Shown here piece after piece: positions 1 to 11,665 of a DNA stretch of 64,000 nucleotides (the stretch's first letter is position 1; each line of letters begins with the position of its first letter). Origin of the DNA: Trachythela sp. YZ-2020 (taxonomy: Eukaryota > Cnidaria > Anthozoa > Malacalcyonacea > Clavulariidae); assembly GCA_016169945.1 (NCBI GenBank), contig JADLSH010000153.1:992001-1056000 (forward strand). Reading direction: 5' to 3'. A model generated the notes under the pieces. That model ran no database searches. It was given only the letters and a program-made list of their open reading frames with translations, and was not told the origin of the DNA. A program made the translations under genes and the position numbers.

Positions 1-145
1 ATCGTAAACCCCGGAGAAAGTTATCTCAATCTTAATTTGTAATTTCAGAGTCTATACTATTGGCTAAGCAACTCAACCCTAGCCTATAAAGAAAATAGAG
101 AACAATACACATAGAAATCTCTCTATTGTACTCGTTTTTGAAGCC

Positions 146-245
146 ATTTAAAACACTCGAAATTCGTGTTTTATCGGATTTAAAACGCTCGGCTGCGCGC
201 CTCGCGTTTTAAATCCGATAAAACACTCCTTCTCGTGTTTTAAAT
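146..245. repeat. Foldback hairpin element, about 100 bp
   Basis: The stretch is a near-perfect inverted repeat. It opens with ATTTAAAACACTCGAA and closes with the reverse complement GTGTTTTAAAT, and the inner arms (TTTAAAACGC and GCGTTTTAAATCC) also pair. The short GC-rich centre (CTCGGCTGCGCGCCTCG) is unlike the AT-rich flanks. It resembles several other hairpin elements in this window. No target duplication could be assigned. Confidence 0.7.
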
Positions 246-720
246 AGTACTTATAGACCAGCTGCTAAAAGAGGTCAAAAAACTATAATACACATTTTGT
301 ATAATATAATACACACTATTGTATTTTTGTATTGCTCAAAATATACAACTCGCTCTTTTATTACGACTGAATGTAGAGAAAGTCCTGGGTCAGAATAGTC
401 ATTGAATTTGTCTCATGTCCCACTCAGGGCATGTTATGCATGTTATACAGACAACAGTTTCAATCAGCTATCCGTCTGCATCAGTCGCGCTTTATCCTCC
501 AACACGAATTTGGATATAAGTAAAACTCGCAAGAAGTTAAAAGAAAACAAAATACATGTACGTCTAAAAATGTTGGCAATTATGTTTATTTTTGCCCTCG
601 CATTTTCTTTCTTTGGCCGCGATCAATTAGCCTTTCTATGGGTAAGTATATTTTACTAAGTGAAAATACAAAAATATGGAACTTTTCCATATTATTCAAA
701 GGTTCATGTACTATACTGAA
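245..720 (+). repeat. Segmental duplicate, copy 1 (partner at 5370-6180)
   Basis: This block is nearly identical to 5370-6180. Both begin with the CTGCTAAAAG-GGTCAAAAAACTATAATAC segment and both end just after the GTAAGTATATTTT splice donor and the following AAAATATGGAACTTTTCCATAT. Copy 2 carries about 340 extra bases after CCCACTCAGGGCA. The duplicated unit includes the 5' flank and the signal-peptide exon of a small secreted protein, so it is a gene-fragment duplication and not only a repeat. Confidence 0.85.
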
Positions 721-1192
721 GAGTATTAAACATGCTATTACTTAGTGCTATTACATAGCAATTAATATACGCAGTGTTTGCTATTTTTTCCAAACATAAT
801 TAATGACCTAAAGCTTGACGGTGGGTGGTGATCTCCGATAGGATATAGATAGAACGTGATCAGAATATGCGAATCCACATAAGCAATTACTCGCCTTTGT
901 ATCAGCTTCAGGGATTTTGTTAATACTTTTTGTCTAGCTAATAAATTTCCGAGCGATTATTCAATAATTCAAGTTAATGTCTTTGAGTCTCATTTTAAGT
1001 TATTCAAATTTAAAACAGATGTCTAGAATGCCGTGGTCAAATTCCCTGTGTGCAGACTTGTATCAGATATGCGGAAAGAATACCGATTGTCATAGCTGTG
1101 GTACTATTACATTAAAATGTTCTCAACCCGCTGGAGGAAGAAGCCCTGAGTGTTTGCCTGAAGATGAAAGTAATCCAGGTGAACCAAAATGA
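570..1192 (+). CDS. Small secreted cysteine-rich protein, two exons
   Basis: Exon 1 (570-641) starts at ATG and encodes 24 residues: a hydrophobic signal-peptide stretch (MLAIMFIFALAFSFFG) and a short tail. It ends at a GT donor (GTAAGTATA). Exon 2 (1019-1192) follows an acceptor (TTTAAAACAG) in phase 0 and runs to a TGA stop. The predicted product is about 81 residues. The mature part has six cysteines spaced roughly 6, 5, 2, 6 and 10 residues apart and an acidic, proline-containing C-terminus. I do not recognise the family; a secreted disulfide-rich peptide is the safe description. Exon joining is inferred from splice signals and matching phase, not from transcripts. An upstream in-frame extension from 402 exists, but the ATG at 570 places the hydrophobic segment at the N-terminus and is preferred. 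Confidence 0.5.
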
Positions 1193-3079
1193 ATTCTTTT
1201 AAACAATATATTATAGTACGTATTCATGTTGTTAATGATTCAATTGCTCTTGGGAGAATACTACGACTAAAATCAAACACAAGTGATACGAATTTTTGTG
1301 TGGGAGAATGGGTCATGGGGGTGAAGTACTCCGGTTTAACATACTGTACTGTTGTAAAGCTGTGTACATCCCAAAAGACTCATTAAGGCCTTATGCTTTC
1401 CTCCTGTGGGGGATCTATAAGCCCCACTAGGAGAGACTGAATGCCCTATAGGGGTCATAATCCCCAATAGAGCCCTGCCAGAAGGGTAGCGACCCCCTCT
1501 AACATCAACCTGAACCACGAGGTCATAATCCCCTTGGCCAGTCCCTACGATTCGACTGATTATCTGTACATTAAGGTAACCTGAGTCTATGGGCCTGAAG
1601 GTGATCATTGGGAGCACTTCAACCCCGCATGACCATTTTATTTGTTACTACAAAGCATAAAATAAATTCAACAAAATACCAGTTCATATTTTACAAATAA
1701 GATTTTAATATGTCCTGAGGTACGGTAGCAGTGCCCTCCAATGTTCGCATTGTTTCTAGGATATACCGTGACGTAGGTGCTTCCAGTGTTCTCTTTAGTA
1801 CCAGTGCATATCCTCTGACTAGACGAGGTGGGTGGGTGGGTAAAAGTTTCGCAGCTTTGTAACCTGTAGTGTGCCTCGTTGGAACTTTAGAACAAAGTGA
1901 TCTCTTGCGAGCATGCTTTATCTATTGTATTCATTTTCCTGGTTTATGATTGGTTACAATTATGTCAAATTAAGCAGGTAACATTCTGATTGGTTGTAGG
2001 AATTTTGTGTCATCTGCCGTGCACGTGCACAAATGATGAATACAAAGTAACCTTTGATATTTCAGACATGATATAAACCAGGTGACCTTTCATCACCATC
2101 AGCCGCATATTTTAGTTGTGATAACATGAAACTGTAATCAGACCCCTGAGTTATATAGCATTGAAATTGCCATTTGCCAATTACCGTGAGCATTGCTCCA
2201 TTAACTTAAATTTATATTTTTGCATATAAATTGGCTATAAAAAATTCGAGGGCTGCAGACAGGAAAAACAATACCTTGTTACATAGCAGCATTTACAATT
2301 TATATATTGTTCATTATTTTTCTTACCACTACTATATTTACTTTTTCTGAATACATTTGAATTCACATTCTATTATTAATAAAATGTTATTACAGTAGTT
2401 AGTTTTAATTTAAATCTCAGGGTTTAATATAACCTGATGGTGTGCAATAGCCTTATTTTAAAAAGCTGTAATATAACAGTTAAATGTAATGCTGTATAAT
2501 TCGGAAAATTATTAAATAAACGATAAAAAAATGTTGTATCTCGGATAAGGTTGGCGGGAAGCCTGAATGCTTCCTGAAAAGCCTAGGATTTAAAAGTTGG
2601 ATCTGAATTGTTATTTATAAGTGGAAGGAGTGTAAAAGGCTAGGCCTTATTGAATACGTTGCCACACAAAAAATTATGGTCAGAGCAATAGCGAATAAAT
2701 CGGCAAATTGACAACTTGATCATTCAAATAGTCTGAAATGCTTTAAGCTTGCAGGCGTTTCAGTTTGATGGCGTTCTGCTCATTATGCAAGAAGCGTCTT
2801 TTCACTGCCCGCAGCATATTTTAGGGGCGAAACGTAAAAGGGGCGAAACTATCAGCGTGTCTCCAATAACTCTATAGTGTAATTGTTTACGAATAAATAT
2901 TTCTTTAAAATATCGTCAAATAACTCTTGATTTTCTTACTTCTAAATATAATGTCTATTTAGAATTTCATTTTCATCAACTCAATTCTTAAATATTATTA
3001 TAGACGTAGAGTATTTTAACCAATTATTCATTTCGCGTCATCCATACAGCAAGCAACCCTTAAATTTTGTTATTAGTTG
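1193..3079. other. Intergenic stretch with no recognised gene
   Basis: No convincing coding region was seen. The part at about 1390-1620 is richer in C and G, with short repeated phrases such as GGTCATAATCCCC, and faintly resembles the tandem block at 44327-44462. The remainder is AT-rich unique sequence. Confidence 0.4.
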
Positions 3080-3867
3080 TTACTTTTTCTTACGATTTCG
3101 TTTCAAACCTTCAACAAGTTTCTTATCCAGCACTCCATAGATGAAAGGATTAACAGAGGACGAGCCAATCATGTATGAAAGATAAAACCAACCTTCGTAG
3201 TCGCTTTTTAGAATTCCCAAATCGTTTGTATTACAAATCCACCATATTTCAAAAGGTAACAATGCTACTGTGAAAATTCCAACGCTAACAGCACTCACAA
3301 GAAACGTTCTTGTATTTCGGTGATGCCGAATCCTTTGGAAATGTTCCTGGGTCCCAACTGGTGATTCCTGGCCTCTGGATCCGGTTTCATTTTGTAACAT
3401 AGAGTTCATTTTGTGTGTCTGTGATACTAAAGCTTTACAAATTTTATAGTATAACACCGACATGATTGTAACGGGTAATATATACTGAATATTCAAGGAA
3501 AGCAAGCTATAAATGAGCCTTAATGTTTTGTTCGACCATTCCTGATGGCATCCTCTCAATGGACTGTACTTAAAAGCTAGAACATAAGGGTTAATGGCCA
3601 TGCTTGGAACCAATTCCTGTAGTTTAAACGAAAAGCAGTCAGAACGTGGAATGCATCGCAAACTGCTAAGTTTAATACGAGATAATAGTAATTGCTTCTG
3701 AGTAACCGTCGTTCCTTCATAATGGAGTATATGACCAAAATGTTCCCAGATACACCGCATAGTATAACCAAGGTTAGAAATGATCCAAGAATATAATCAT
3801 TCCTTAAAATTTCTTGGCTTGGCATCGACGTAAAGTTTTTGGATGGTACGCTGATATTTGAATACAT
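3080..3867 (-). pseudogene. Class A (rhodopsin-like) GPCR remnant lacking TM3 and most of TM4
   Basis: The first frame (start at 3867) encodes an N-terminus with NIS and NFT glycosylation sequons, TM1 with the GN motif (VSGNILVIYSI) and TM2 with the conserved Asp (LNLAVCDAFHVLTAF). Near 3600-3630 the homology jumps to another frame that continues from the end of TM4 (VPSMAINPYVLAF), through an extracellular loop with a cysteine (GCHQEWSNKT), TM5 with its proline, TM6 (VALLPFEIWWI) and TM7 with NPFIY, then a basic tail and stop at 3080. TM3, its disulfide cysteine and the DRY motif are absent, so the protein could not form a standard seven-helix receptor. About 60-70 codons appear to be deleted with a frame change. 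An unspliced intron cannot explain this because the two segments abut directly. An assembly deletion is an alternative. Confidence 0.75.
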
Positions 3868-5369
3868 TTAGTTTATTATGTAGTGTTAGTTGTCCGTTTT
3901 CTCCTTTGACTTTGTCTTCCTCATTTTGCATTCAAATATTAGTGTTTCTTGTCGTGTCTTCTTGCCGCCAAACGGCCGTCTGGCATTTATTGTTATTGTT
4001 GTAATAATGACATATTGAGCTACAGTTTGATAAATCATTAAATTAATGATTGTTCCTCCGCTGTGAATTGCTTTTTTCGCTTTTAGAAAATGTAGTTTAA
4101 CACATGATTAAAAATAATTAACACTCAGTTTTAATCAAAGAAATCCCGCTGTAATTATAGAGTATTAAGTAAGTGACGTTCTTAAAAATGGAATTAATAT
4201 TGAACAAATCTAAAATTGAATGACAACCGGGAATTGCAATGTCTCAATTAAATATAGGCTTGCTCCATCAAACCGCTGCATAGGAGTGAAATTACGTACT
4301 TTCTATCAGCATAAAATTCGCAGTGTAAATACCCGAGCGGAATTACTACTCTCGCCCCCGGGCTTACGCCCGGAACGCCGCTCGTGGATTAGTAAATTCA
4401 TGCAGCCTTTCGCATTGTGTTAGTATAACTGAATGACGAGTTGGCTCGATGTAAATATTACATTATTAATATCGGAAAGAAATGCATCACGTTGCAATAT
4501 AATTTGCAAACATTTCATCAGTACTAAAATTCTGTCTATACATGCACTGTAAATCCAGGTTGATTAAAATAACATTTCTCTCTTGGTTAAAATAACCAAA
4601 TTTTTGGTTATATTGACTAATAAAATAATGGTCAAATAGTGTATCTGAGAACCAAGTGATTGGTTATTTTACCCAATCAATTTTTACCATGTAATCCATA
4701 ACTGGCTGTTTGGCTAGAAATGATCGGAATAAGAACGACTAAATAAACCTGGCAGTGTCAGCCTAAAAAAACGAAAAGAAAACGTGAAAACCGTAGAAAA
4801 ACCCCGTAAAGGGCTGCAACGCAGTGCTTGGATATTTTTAGCCGCACTGTAGTGCATCATATGTCAACTTGTGACCAGTCAGCTATCTGACTATATCTTA
4901 AAAATAGTATATGCATTTAGATTTCAGCATTCAATATGAAGAGTAAGTAAGAAAAAGCAAACTATCCAATATTATGGTCAAAGGCGGATGTGGTAAATAT
5001 TCAAGATCCAATATTCTTGAATGCTCTGTGCCAGTTGCCGCCTGCTTGAAAATGGAAAGAAGCAACTGCGCAAATACATGGCTCAAAAGCAAAAGAAAAT
5101 ACGAAGAGCAAGCGGCCCAATACTAGCATTAAAGACGTATTTAATTAGTCAGTATTCATGAAACAGCTTGAACATTACAAAAATAGAATTGTTCTCGCGT
5201 AGGAACGATAAAATCATGCAATTTTGCCACATTACTGACAAAGCAAGTCTTATAAGGTCTGATATAACAAGTCCAAATTCACAATCTGCGCACGTCATCC
5301 ATGACATGCATATGTAGTAGACATAGGAAATTTGGAAGACATAGGCCTATTAGACAATTTGACTAAATA
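3868..5369. other. Intergenic stretch; contains a CG-rich dispersed module
   Basis: No gene recognised. At 4326-4390 the phrase GTGTAAATACCCGAGCGG is followed by AATTACTACTCTCGC and a CG-rich hairpin (CCCCCGGGCTTACGCCCGG). Nearly the same phrase recurs at 9668-9725, so this is a dispersed repeat module. Around 4580-4680 there are short inverted phrases built on TTGGTTA and TAACCAA. Confidence 0.45.
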
Positions 5370-5583
5370 TTCTTATAGACAAACTGCTAAAAGGGGTCAA
5401 AAAACTATAATACGCATTTTGTGCAATATAATACATACTATTGTATTTTTGTATTGATCAAAATATACAATTCGCTCTTTTATTACGACTGAATGTAGAG
5501 AAAGTCCTGGGTCAGAATAGTCATTGAATTTGTCTCATGTCCCACTCAGGGCACACTGAGTCACTTACAATGAGTGACAATAA

Positions 5584-5724
5584 AGGCTCTTTTCCACTCG
5601 TCGCAAAAACCAGCTCGCTGCGAGTACTTTCATCCAATCACAATGCTCGACAGTTTATTTTAATTACATGCAAGAACTCGAAGCGAGTTTGCGAGTTGGT
5701 TTTACGATGAGTGGAAAAGAGCCT
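5584..5724. mobile_element. PIF/Harbinger-type MITE with TAA target duplication
   Basis: The 141-bp segment begins AGGCTCTTTTCCACTCGTCG and ends with its imperfect inverse (CGATGAGTGGAAAAGAGCCT). It is flanked on both sides by TAA (5581-5583 and 5725-5727), the three-base duplication typical of PIF/Harbinger elements. The inner arms (CAGCTCGCTGCGAG and CTCGAAGCGAGTTTGCGAG) add further inverted repeats. It has no coding capacity. It lies in the part of duplicate copy 2 that is absent from copy 1. Confidence 0.8.
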
Positions 5725-6031
5725 TAAGAGACCGAACTGTCTCGATCCTATATGTCATTATTAATTTGCTCTCTAAGACAACATGAATCCCATGCATATT
5801 TTCTTGATATTAGTCCTTGCGGAACCAATGATTATTTGTGAAAATGATTTATTAATCACAGCTGCAGTATATTCAAAAATTAGATCTTTAAATATTATGC
5901 ATGCTATACAGACAACAGTTTCAATCAGCTGTCCGTCTGCTTCAATCGCGCTTTATCCTTCAACACGAATTTTGATACAAGTAAATACTCGCAAGAAGTT
6001 AAAAGAGAACAAAATACATGTACGTCTAAAA

Positions 6032-6100
6032 ATGTTGGCAATTATGTTTATTTTTGCCCTCGCATTTTCTTTCTTTGGCCACGATCAAGCCTTTCCATGG
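6032..6100 (+). pseudogene. Duplicated signal-peptide exon
   Basis: This is a 23-codon copy of exon 1 of the secreted protein at 570-1192. The hydrophobic core is unchanged (MLAIMFIFALAFSFFG), there is a small change in the tail, and the same GTAAGTATA donor directly follows. No copy of the cysteine-rich second exon was found in the next kilobase. An acceptor-like TTGGTAAAACAG at 6276-6289 precedes an unrelated open stretch. The exon may belong to a second gene whose remaining exons are not recognised, or it may be a dead partial duplicate. Confidence 0.5.
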
Positions 6101-6507
6101 GTAAGTATATTTTAATAAGTGAAAATACAAAAATATGGAACTTTTCCATATTTTTCTAAAGTTCATGTACTACTGAAGAGTATTAAACATGCTATTGATT
6201 TAGCTATTGTGTGAAATACAGTATGTCAAAATTAAATTATTATAGGATAATCATAAGAATGATTTTAAGCAATTTGCTTGGTAAAACAGAATGTCCAAGG
6301 TAGTTGGAAATTTTCAAGCGGAAACTGTATACATTATTATTATATGGATATGAGTGAAATACTAGAAAATACGCCACGGATATTTAATGTGTATGTTTTC
6401 TCGCGGGACCCACGCGAATTCCCGCCATTTTGTCTATTCTGTTTCGTATCACAATATGGCAACTTCTCGACAGTTTGTCAATGTTTATCCATACAATAAA
6501 AAGAACA

Positions 6508-6627
6508 TTTAACGGTGGCTTTGGAAATATGACTTTTATTTTCTCGTGTTAAAAACAATATTTTACTCACTCGCGCTTGTTTTCACCACTCGAAAATAAA
6601 AGTCATATTTCCGCGCAACCGTTAAAT
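6508..6627. repeat. Foldback element, about 120 bp
   Basis: Arms TTTAACGGTGGCTTTGG / GGAAATATGACTTTTATTTT are inverted at the far side (AAAATAAAAGTCATATTTCC / GCGCAACCGTTAAA). The centre is short and AT-rich. This is a hairpin-type non-autonomous element. Confidence 0.7.
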
Positions 6628-7033
6628 ATCATCTATTTTTGCTACATTTAACAGCAGTTGCGAATATGGCAGCTATGCAATATGCCCTTGCACAATCGAA
6701 CCTGTAGCCCTGCTGTCCCAGTGCAGTTCTCTAGCCTATCAAGTGAGACCAGTTGTCAATTTATATACTAGGGTGATGCTAGTGTAAGATATTTTAGGGG
6801 AAAATTATGATCATGGTGCTGTCCATGGTGCCCATCACTCATCAGTGCTACCCAGCACTCACACAAAAGCAGAATATTCCGCCAGACACCCAAAGAGTAT
6901 CAAATATATGATATGGACACATCTGTAATTTGTTTATGCAAAACTTGTAATAAAACTATAGTAAAAAGGCAATGCCCATCTACTGAAAACCCATAATGAA
7001 CAATTTTATGACCATTTTGTTCGAGAAGTTGTC

Positions 7034-7434
7034 AGGGGGACCCAGTGAGCTCTATATATATATATCTGGAGTGAGAACTTATGTCCAAAAAGTGAAGCCA
7101 AAGATGGCGGAAATTGACGTCCAGTGCCAATCCCTTTCTATTGTTTTCGACCGCGCGGTTTGCACAAGCCGGCAAGGAGTGTGCCGAAATTTCGTGTTTT
7201 TACTCCGATGTAAACAATAACATCATGATTTTATGAACTAATAACTTGATTAGCGATGCGATCTGTTAGTATAAACTGGAATTAGCTAGAAAAATGGTAT
7301 GAAAACTGTTTATGACCTTCATGAGTTTGGACGTCAATTGCCGCCATCTTTGGCTTCACTTGGCCTATTGGCCGAACATTAGAAGTTCTTACTCCAGATA
7401 TATATATGGAGCTCACTGGGGGGACCTGACACTC
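7034..7434. repeat. TIR/foldback element, about 400 bp
   Basis: The left arm at 7034-7120 (GTCAGGGGGACCCAGTGAGC, a TA-rich run, CTGGAGTGAGAACTT, then GAAGCCAAAGATGGCGG) is repeated in reverse at about 7330-7434. The arms contain a TATATA microsatellite and the phrase CCAAAGATGGCGG. No clear flanking duplication was found. Confidence 0.7.
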
Positions 7435-10400
7435 GCTTGGTCCTGGGAAGAACTCTGAAAATTGATATAATAGATTTAGGGCATTTCACTAGGGTACAAC
7501 ACTGATGACCATGACTCATTTTGAAAGGCTGTGAATTTTGCATTAAACATTTGAATGAAATCTTTGGAGCAAACCTTGTCACTGAGTCACTGTTACTGTG
7601 GCTATATACAGTATTTTCATTTTGCCCTGATACAGAATTACTGAGCTTGTTAACTCCAGGAGAACTTTTTATTGGTAGAGTTATTTTTATAGTATTTCTA
7701 CAGTAATTTACAGCAAATAATATTAAAATGCACTTCAAGATTTATGAAAAGTGATTTGCTTTTCTATTGTGTAATATTTAGCATTTCAGGAATATTTCAT
7801 GAAATGTAAAAATCTAGAATCATGCACAGTAATATGGTACATTATGTAAATAATATATCTTTAATTTTTCTGTTGCAGGATTATTCTGAAGTTGACAAAT
7901 GGTTGGATTAAGCACCAAGGTTATTCCCGCCACTTCGATTACCAAAGACATATATGCCCTTCCATGATACATTGCCGAAGAAATAGTTGTAATCAAATTC
8001 AGTTTTCAAAATGTTATTGATGACAAGGGACCCAATGATCACAGTAAGAACATAATATATTTTTATGTGTTGAACACATAATATATTTGACAAGAGTGAC
8101 TAGAAGTAGAACCGATTGTGGAGGATGTAGACCATATGAACGACATTGCAGTACATTTGAAACATAGAGCTATTCTTTGTCGGTTCAGTGTGATTAGTAA
8201 TTTCATCTAGTCTTGAACCAGATAACCTTTGTTCTCGCAACGTTTGTGAAGCTACTTCTTCGGTCATAAGGTGTTCGGAGAATTAATGCGAAAACAAAAC
8301 TTATCCGGTTTAAGACTAGATTAATCTAAAACTATTTCATTAGTGAGGCTGAGAGTACAAAAGGCTGGAGTTGGCTTTCACAAAACCTCTTAGCGATACC
8401 AATTGCTTCCCCAGTATACTTTCATGTACAACACTATAGCATGTGCATGCATGTATATTGCAACCTATATTTTGTCTTTGCAGGGCATTTATTCTAAATA
8501 GGGGTATTATTTGTGACTGTCAATGCAACCTTTGTACTTTTTCCTTTTTCTTTGATCCAAGCTGTACAATAACGAAGAAAGATGAAGAAAGATGCCGAGC
8601 AGTGAAAATATAAACCAGGAGGATATTGAAAATAAAAGGAAAGAAGATAAACAAGCAAAAGGCTCGCTAACGAAAGAAACCAAGACGAACATTTTTGCAG
8701 AAAGAAACGCCAAAGGCAAAGCCAAGGAAAACAATATCGCGGCTGGGAAATTGTAGAGCTGCTTACAAACGAAGTACTGAAGCATGCTGCAAGTACAGAA
8801 GAAATAACGGCTTATAAAGAAATTAGCGAGAAGCGAAAGGAAAGACTTCAAGGTATGACAGAACGAGAAAAAACAAAAACGCTTGATGTTGTTTTGTGTC
8901 CTCATGTGGCAAATATTATAATAACAACTAGAAATACACTCATGCAGAATCCCCTCGCCTATTCGAACTCAGGAATTATACTTCCCAAAATTTATTGTAA
9001 CATGAAGTATTCAGTCAATCATTGTAATCATAGCAACACACAATTTTTTCCCTTTTTTCGTACAAAATAATAAAATAGTGATATAAATATTTGTACTTTG
9101 TAATATGTTATTACGTACTCTTTTAGCTTTGGTTGCTGTAAAATTTAACCTTAGACATTTCACAAAAACGTCAAAAATTTTCAGAAAACTTCAATTGTTT
9201 TTTGAGAGTATATTTTTCTTAAATTTATCTTTCAAATGAAGTTTTTGACATTACGTTGTTTCTTCAAAATTCAAATTTAAACTTCCTAAAATACCTTTTA
9301 GGTTTACTCGATATTATAATAACCTCACAGAGTCAAGAGTGACATACGCTTTTGCAAATCCACAAACTAAAATATGCAAAATAGACGCTTACCCGTTCAA
9401 AACACTTCAAAAGTGCATTTTTTTCAAGTAAGACTCTTTTTGAAGTAAGACTCTATTTATCGGTATGTTTTTCCAATAGCCCGAGTATTAAAACTGAATC
9501 GTTTTTGATGCATATAACAAAATCTTTATCCGTAAATCTTTTTAAAAATGTTTATCCGTATGTTTCTCTCGACCTGAACTCGCGCATGCGTATAACGTAG
9601 AAAACCTGAACCGTCCATGGCATCGCGGCGGACGACTTTGGATTCCGCTATGTTTTCACATACCCGGGTGTAAATATCCGAGCGGAATTAGTACCCTCGC
9701 ACGGCGCTTCGCGCCGGCTCGGGGAAAATATAGATAAACTGATCAAATTATTGTAATATATATGACAAGAACTAGTTTTGAATCTCCCATTGGCATTGCT
9801 TGTGGCACTACCCTGGCGTAAATAGCTGTACATTTTTCACTAAAAAGTTTATTTCTCACAATCTCACTGTAGAGTATAGGATACTTTTGTTTGAAATCTT
9901 TTAAACGACCTTGAGTTTGTGTATTGATTTGAATATATATAGTAATTCTATTTCAGTGGTTTCAATGCATTGATGGAATGATGACTATCATAATAAATCG
10001 CTAATGTCGAGTTTTTTGATAAAAAATGAAATCATGTAGTAGTTATCACACCTTCTCAGTCGCAGGATAGGCGAGGGTATTTCTAGCAGTAGCTGTTAGT
10101 GTTGATAAATGTCTTCCGGTTTAGAGTACGCGGCCTAGAAGTCATCAACATTCAATAGTATTTATTTCAAATCTTTTCCAAAATCTACTGAGCTGGAGGG
10201 TTGGCCTTTATGCGCACAGAAAAATATTTGGCTATTCAAAAAGGTTTTTCTGACTAAAATATAGAAACAATGAATGGCTGGCATGGATGCGAGAGAGAGG
10301 TCTTACATTTGACGAATAATGTATTTCTAGTATATATATATATATATATATACACTGTAGGCCTACTTGCCGTTTGACGAATTTCCTTGGCTTGAACTGT

Positions 10401-10856
10401 TACGGTCATCATGAACCATACAAATGGGTAAAGCATTGTAAACTCAAACTTCTTTCTTACGTCAAATTCATGTCACTTCTTGTGCTTATAGATATGTACA
10501 ATATTCCAATGGTCAATCAATTTGCGTGTTCCAATACAAGGTGTAAAATATAGTTATATACCGTCTGTTTATGTAACAAGATACATTTGACGTCGCGGCT
10601 AAACTTAAAATTAACCTATGACCCGGAGGAAGGATGTTAATCGATATTAAACAAATTTATACAGTGTATATTCTATATAAATCGCTTAATTCTTCATTGT
10701 GTGTCATTGGAATATTTGAAGCAAATCTTCCAAAATGTGATTATTTATCCCGCTTTTTATGGTTGAACAATTGAACCTGGACCTTCAAAGGAAGTTCAAA
10801 TAATCAGGGTTTCAGTTACGACTTCCCTTGCTATTAGTAAATATAGAATGTAGGTG
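7435..10856. other. Intergenic stretch; degenerate fragments only
   Basis: Apart from the weak lysine-rich open stretch at 8592-8930, no gene is recognised. It contains the CG-rich repeat module at 9668-9725 (matching 4326-4390), whose centre CGGCGCTTCGCGCCGG is a hairpin. A (TA)n microsatellite lies at about 10331-10352. The rest is unremarkable AT-rich sequence. Confidence 0.4.
8592..8930 (+). pseudogene. Possible degenerate lysine-rich coding fragment
   Basis: From ATG 8592 a frame of about 54 codons reads MPSSENINQEDIENKRKED and further Lys/Glu-rich helical sequence to a stop near 8756. A second frame then continues in similar style (EIVELLTNEVLKHAAS and on through EKRKERLQGMTE). The two look like one charged helical protein broken by a frameshift. 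It follows a pyrimidine-rich stretch that could be an acceptor. I do not recognise the family, and chance composition is a real alternative. Confidence 0.25.
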
Positions 10857-11235
10857 AGGAAATATGAAGGGTGATTACCGCCAAAATTGAATATGGCATT
10901 TTGGCATTCACTTTGAAGCACTTATGCCGAATTCTCTCATCATGCGATATGCAGTTTGATACTCTTTTTGCGAACACGCATTCGCCAAAATCGCCCCGGC
11001 ATAAAATCGCATTTGGCAGTTTCGTATTTGCCAGTTTTGTATTCGGAAAAATCGCATTTGGTACGGTTTCGCTTTCGGCAGTTTTGTATTCTGCAGTTTC
11101 GCATTTGGCAGATTTCCGGAATTGGCAGAATTTCGGAATTGGCAGAGTTTCGGAATTGGCAGAGTTTCGTACTCTATCACATTCTACAAAACTATATCGC
11201 ATTTAAAAAAATCGCATTTGGCAGTTTAATTCGCT
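10857..11235 (+). repeat. ATGAAGGGTGATTAC repeat family, copy with a short-period GGCAG/TTTCG array
   Basis: The block starts GGAAATATGAAGGGTGATTA, continues with phrases such as TTTGGCATTCACTTTGAAGC and GAATTCTCTCATCATG, and then dissolves into an irregular array of about 14-base units of the type CGCATTTGGCAGTTT. The same opening occurs at 18360 and, in reverse, ending near 22320 and 22855. Open frames across it on both strands come from repeat composition and are not genes. Confidence 0.75.
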
Positions 11236-11665
11236 ATTTCGCAAATCATGGCTGTTTATCGGTATATGCGTAATTCGGTAATTACTGAAATTGGCACACT
11301 GTCAATAATCTTTTACTTAGCAAATCTTACCGCACCCAAAAGTCCTTAGACTATACCTACGTCTACACCATCTTAGACAGAGTTAGACTACATTAGGCTC
11401 GCTTAGAGTACCTTATTAGACAAAATAAAGGATTGTTTTCAACGAATGGCTTTGAGTATTAGTGTATCGAATTCCGGAGTTCATGTCCAAGATAGCATCG
11501 AGTATTATGTTATTATACTGTTCAGTCTAGAAGAATAGAAATCAGACACGTGCTTCGTTTCAATAATGGAGTTGTTGGAAAACTCGTGCATGCTGGTACA
11601 GACGTTCAAAGTAACAATTTAAATCCGACACCTCAGCTGAATTTGAGGCAGCAAATTAAACAAAT

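Larger units (their letters stand above)
5370..6180 (+). repeat. Segmental duplicate, copy 2 (partner at 245-720)
   Basis: It matches copy 1 closely on both sides of an additional segment at about 5554-5896. That extra segment contains a Harbinger-type MITE (5584-5724) and about 170 bp of further sequence. The second half repeats the signal-peptide exon and its donor site. Confidence 0.85.

Noticed and set aside
3577..3760. An intron explaining the missing TM3-TM4 of the minus-strand GPCR
   Set aside because: The two coding parts overlap or abut, leaving no room for an intron or for the missing codons; deletion is the simpler reading.
10834..11273. Overlapping open frames on both strands with FRNWQN or NSANSGNLP-like repeats
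   Set aside because: Low-complexity translation of the GGCAG/TTTCG repeat array; frames are open on both strands at once.
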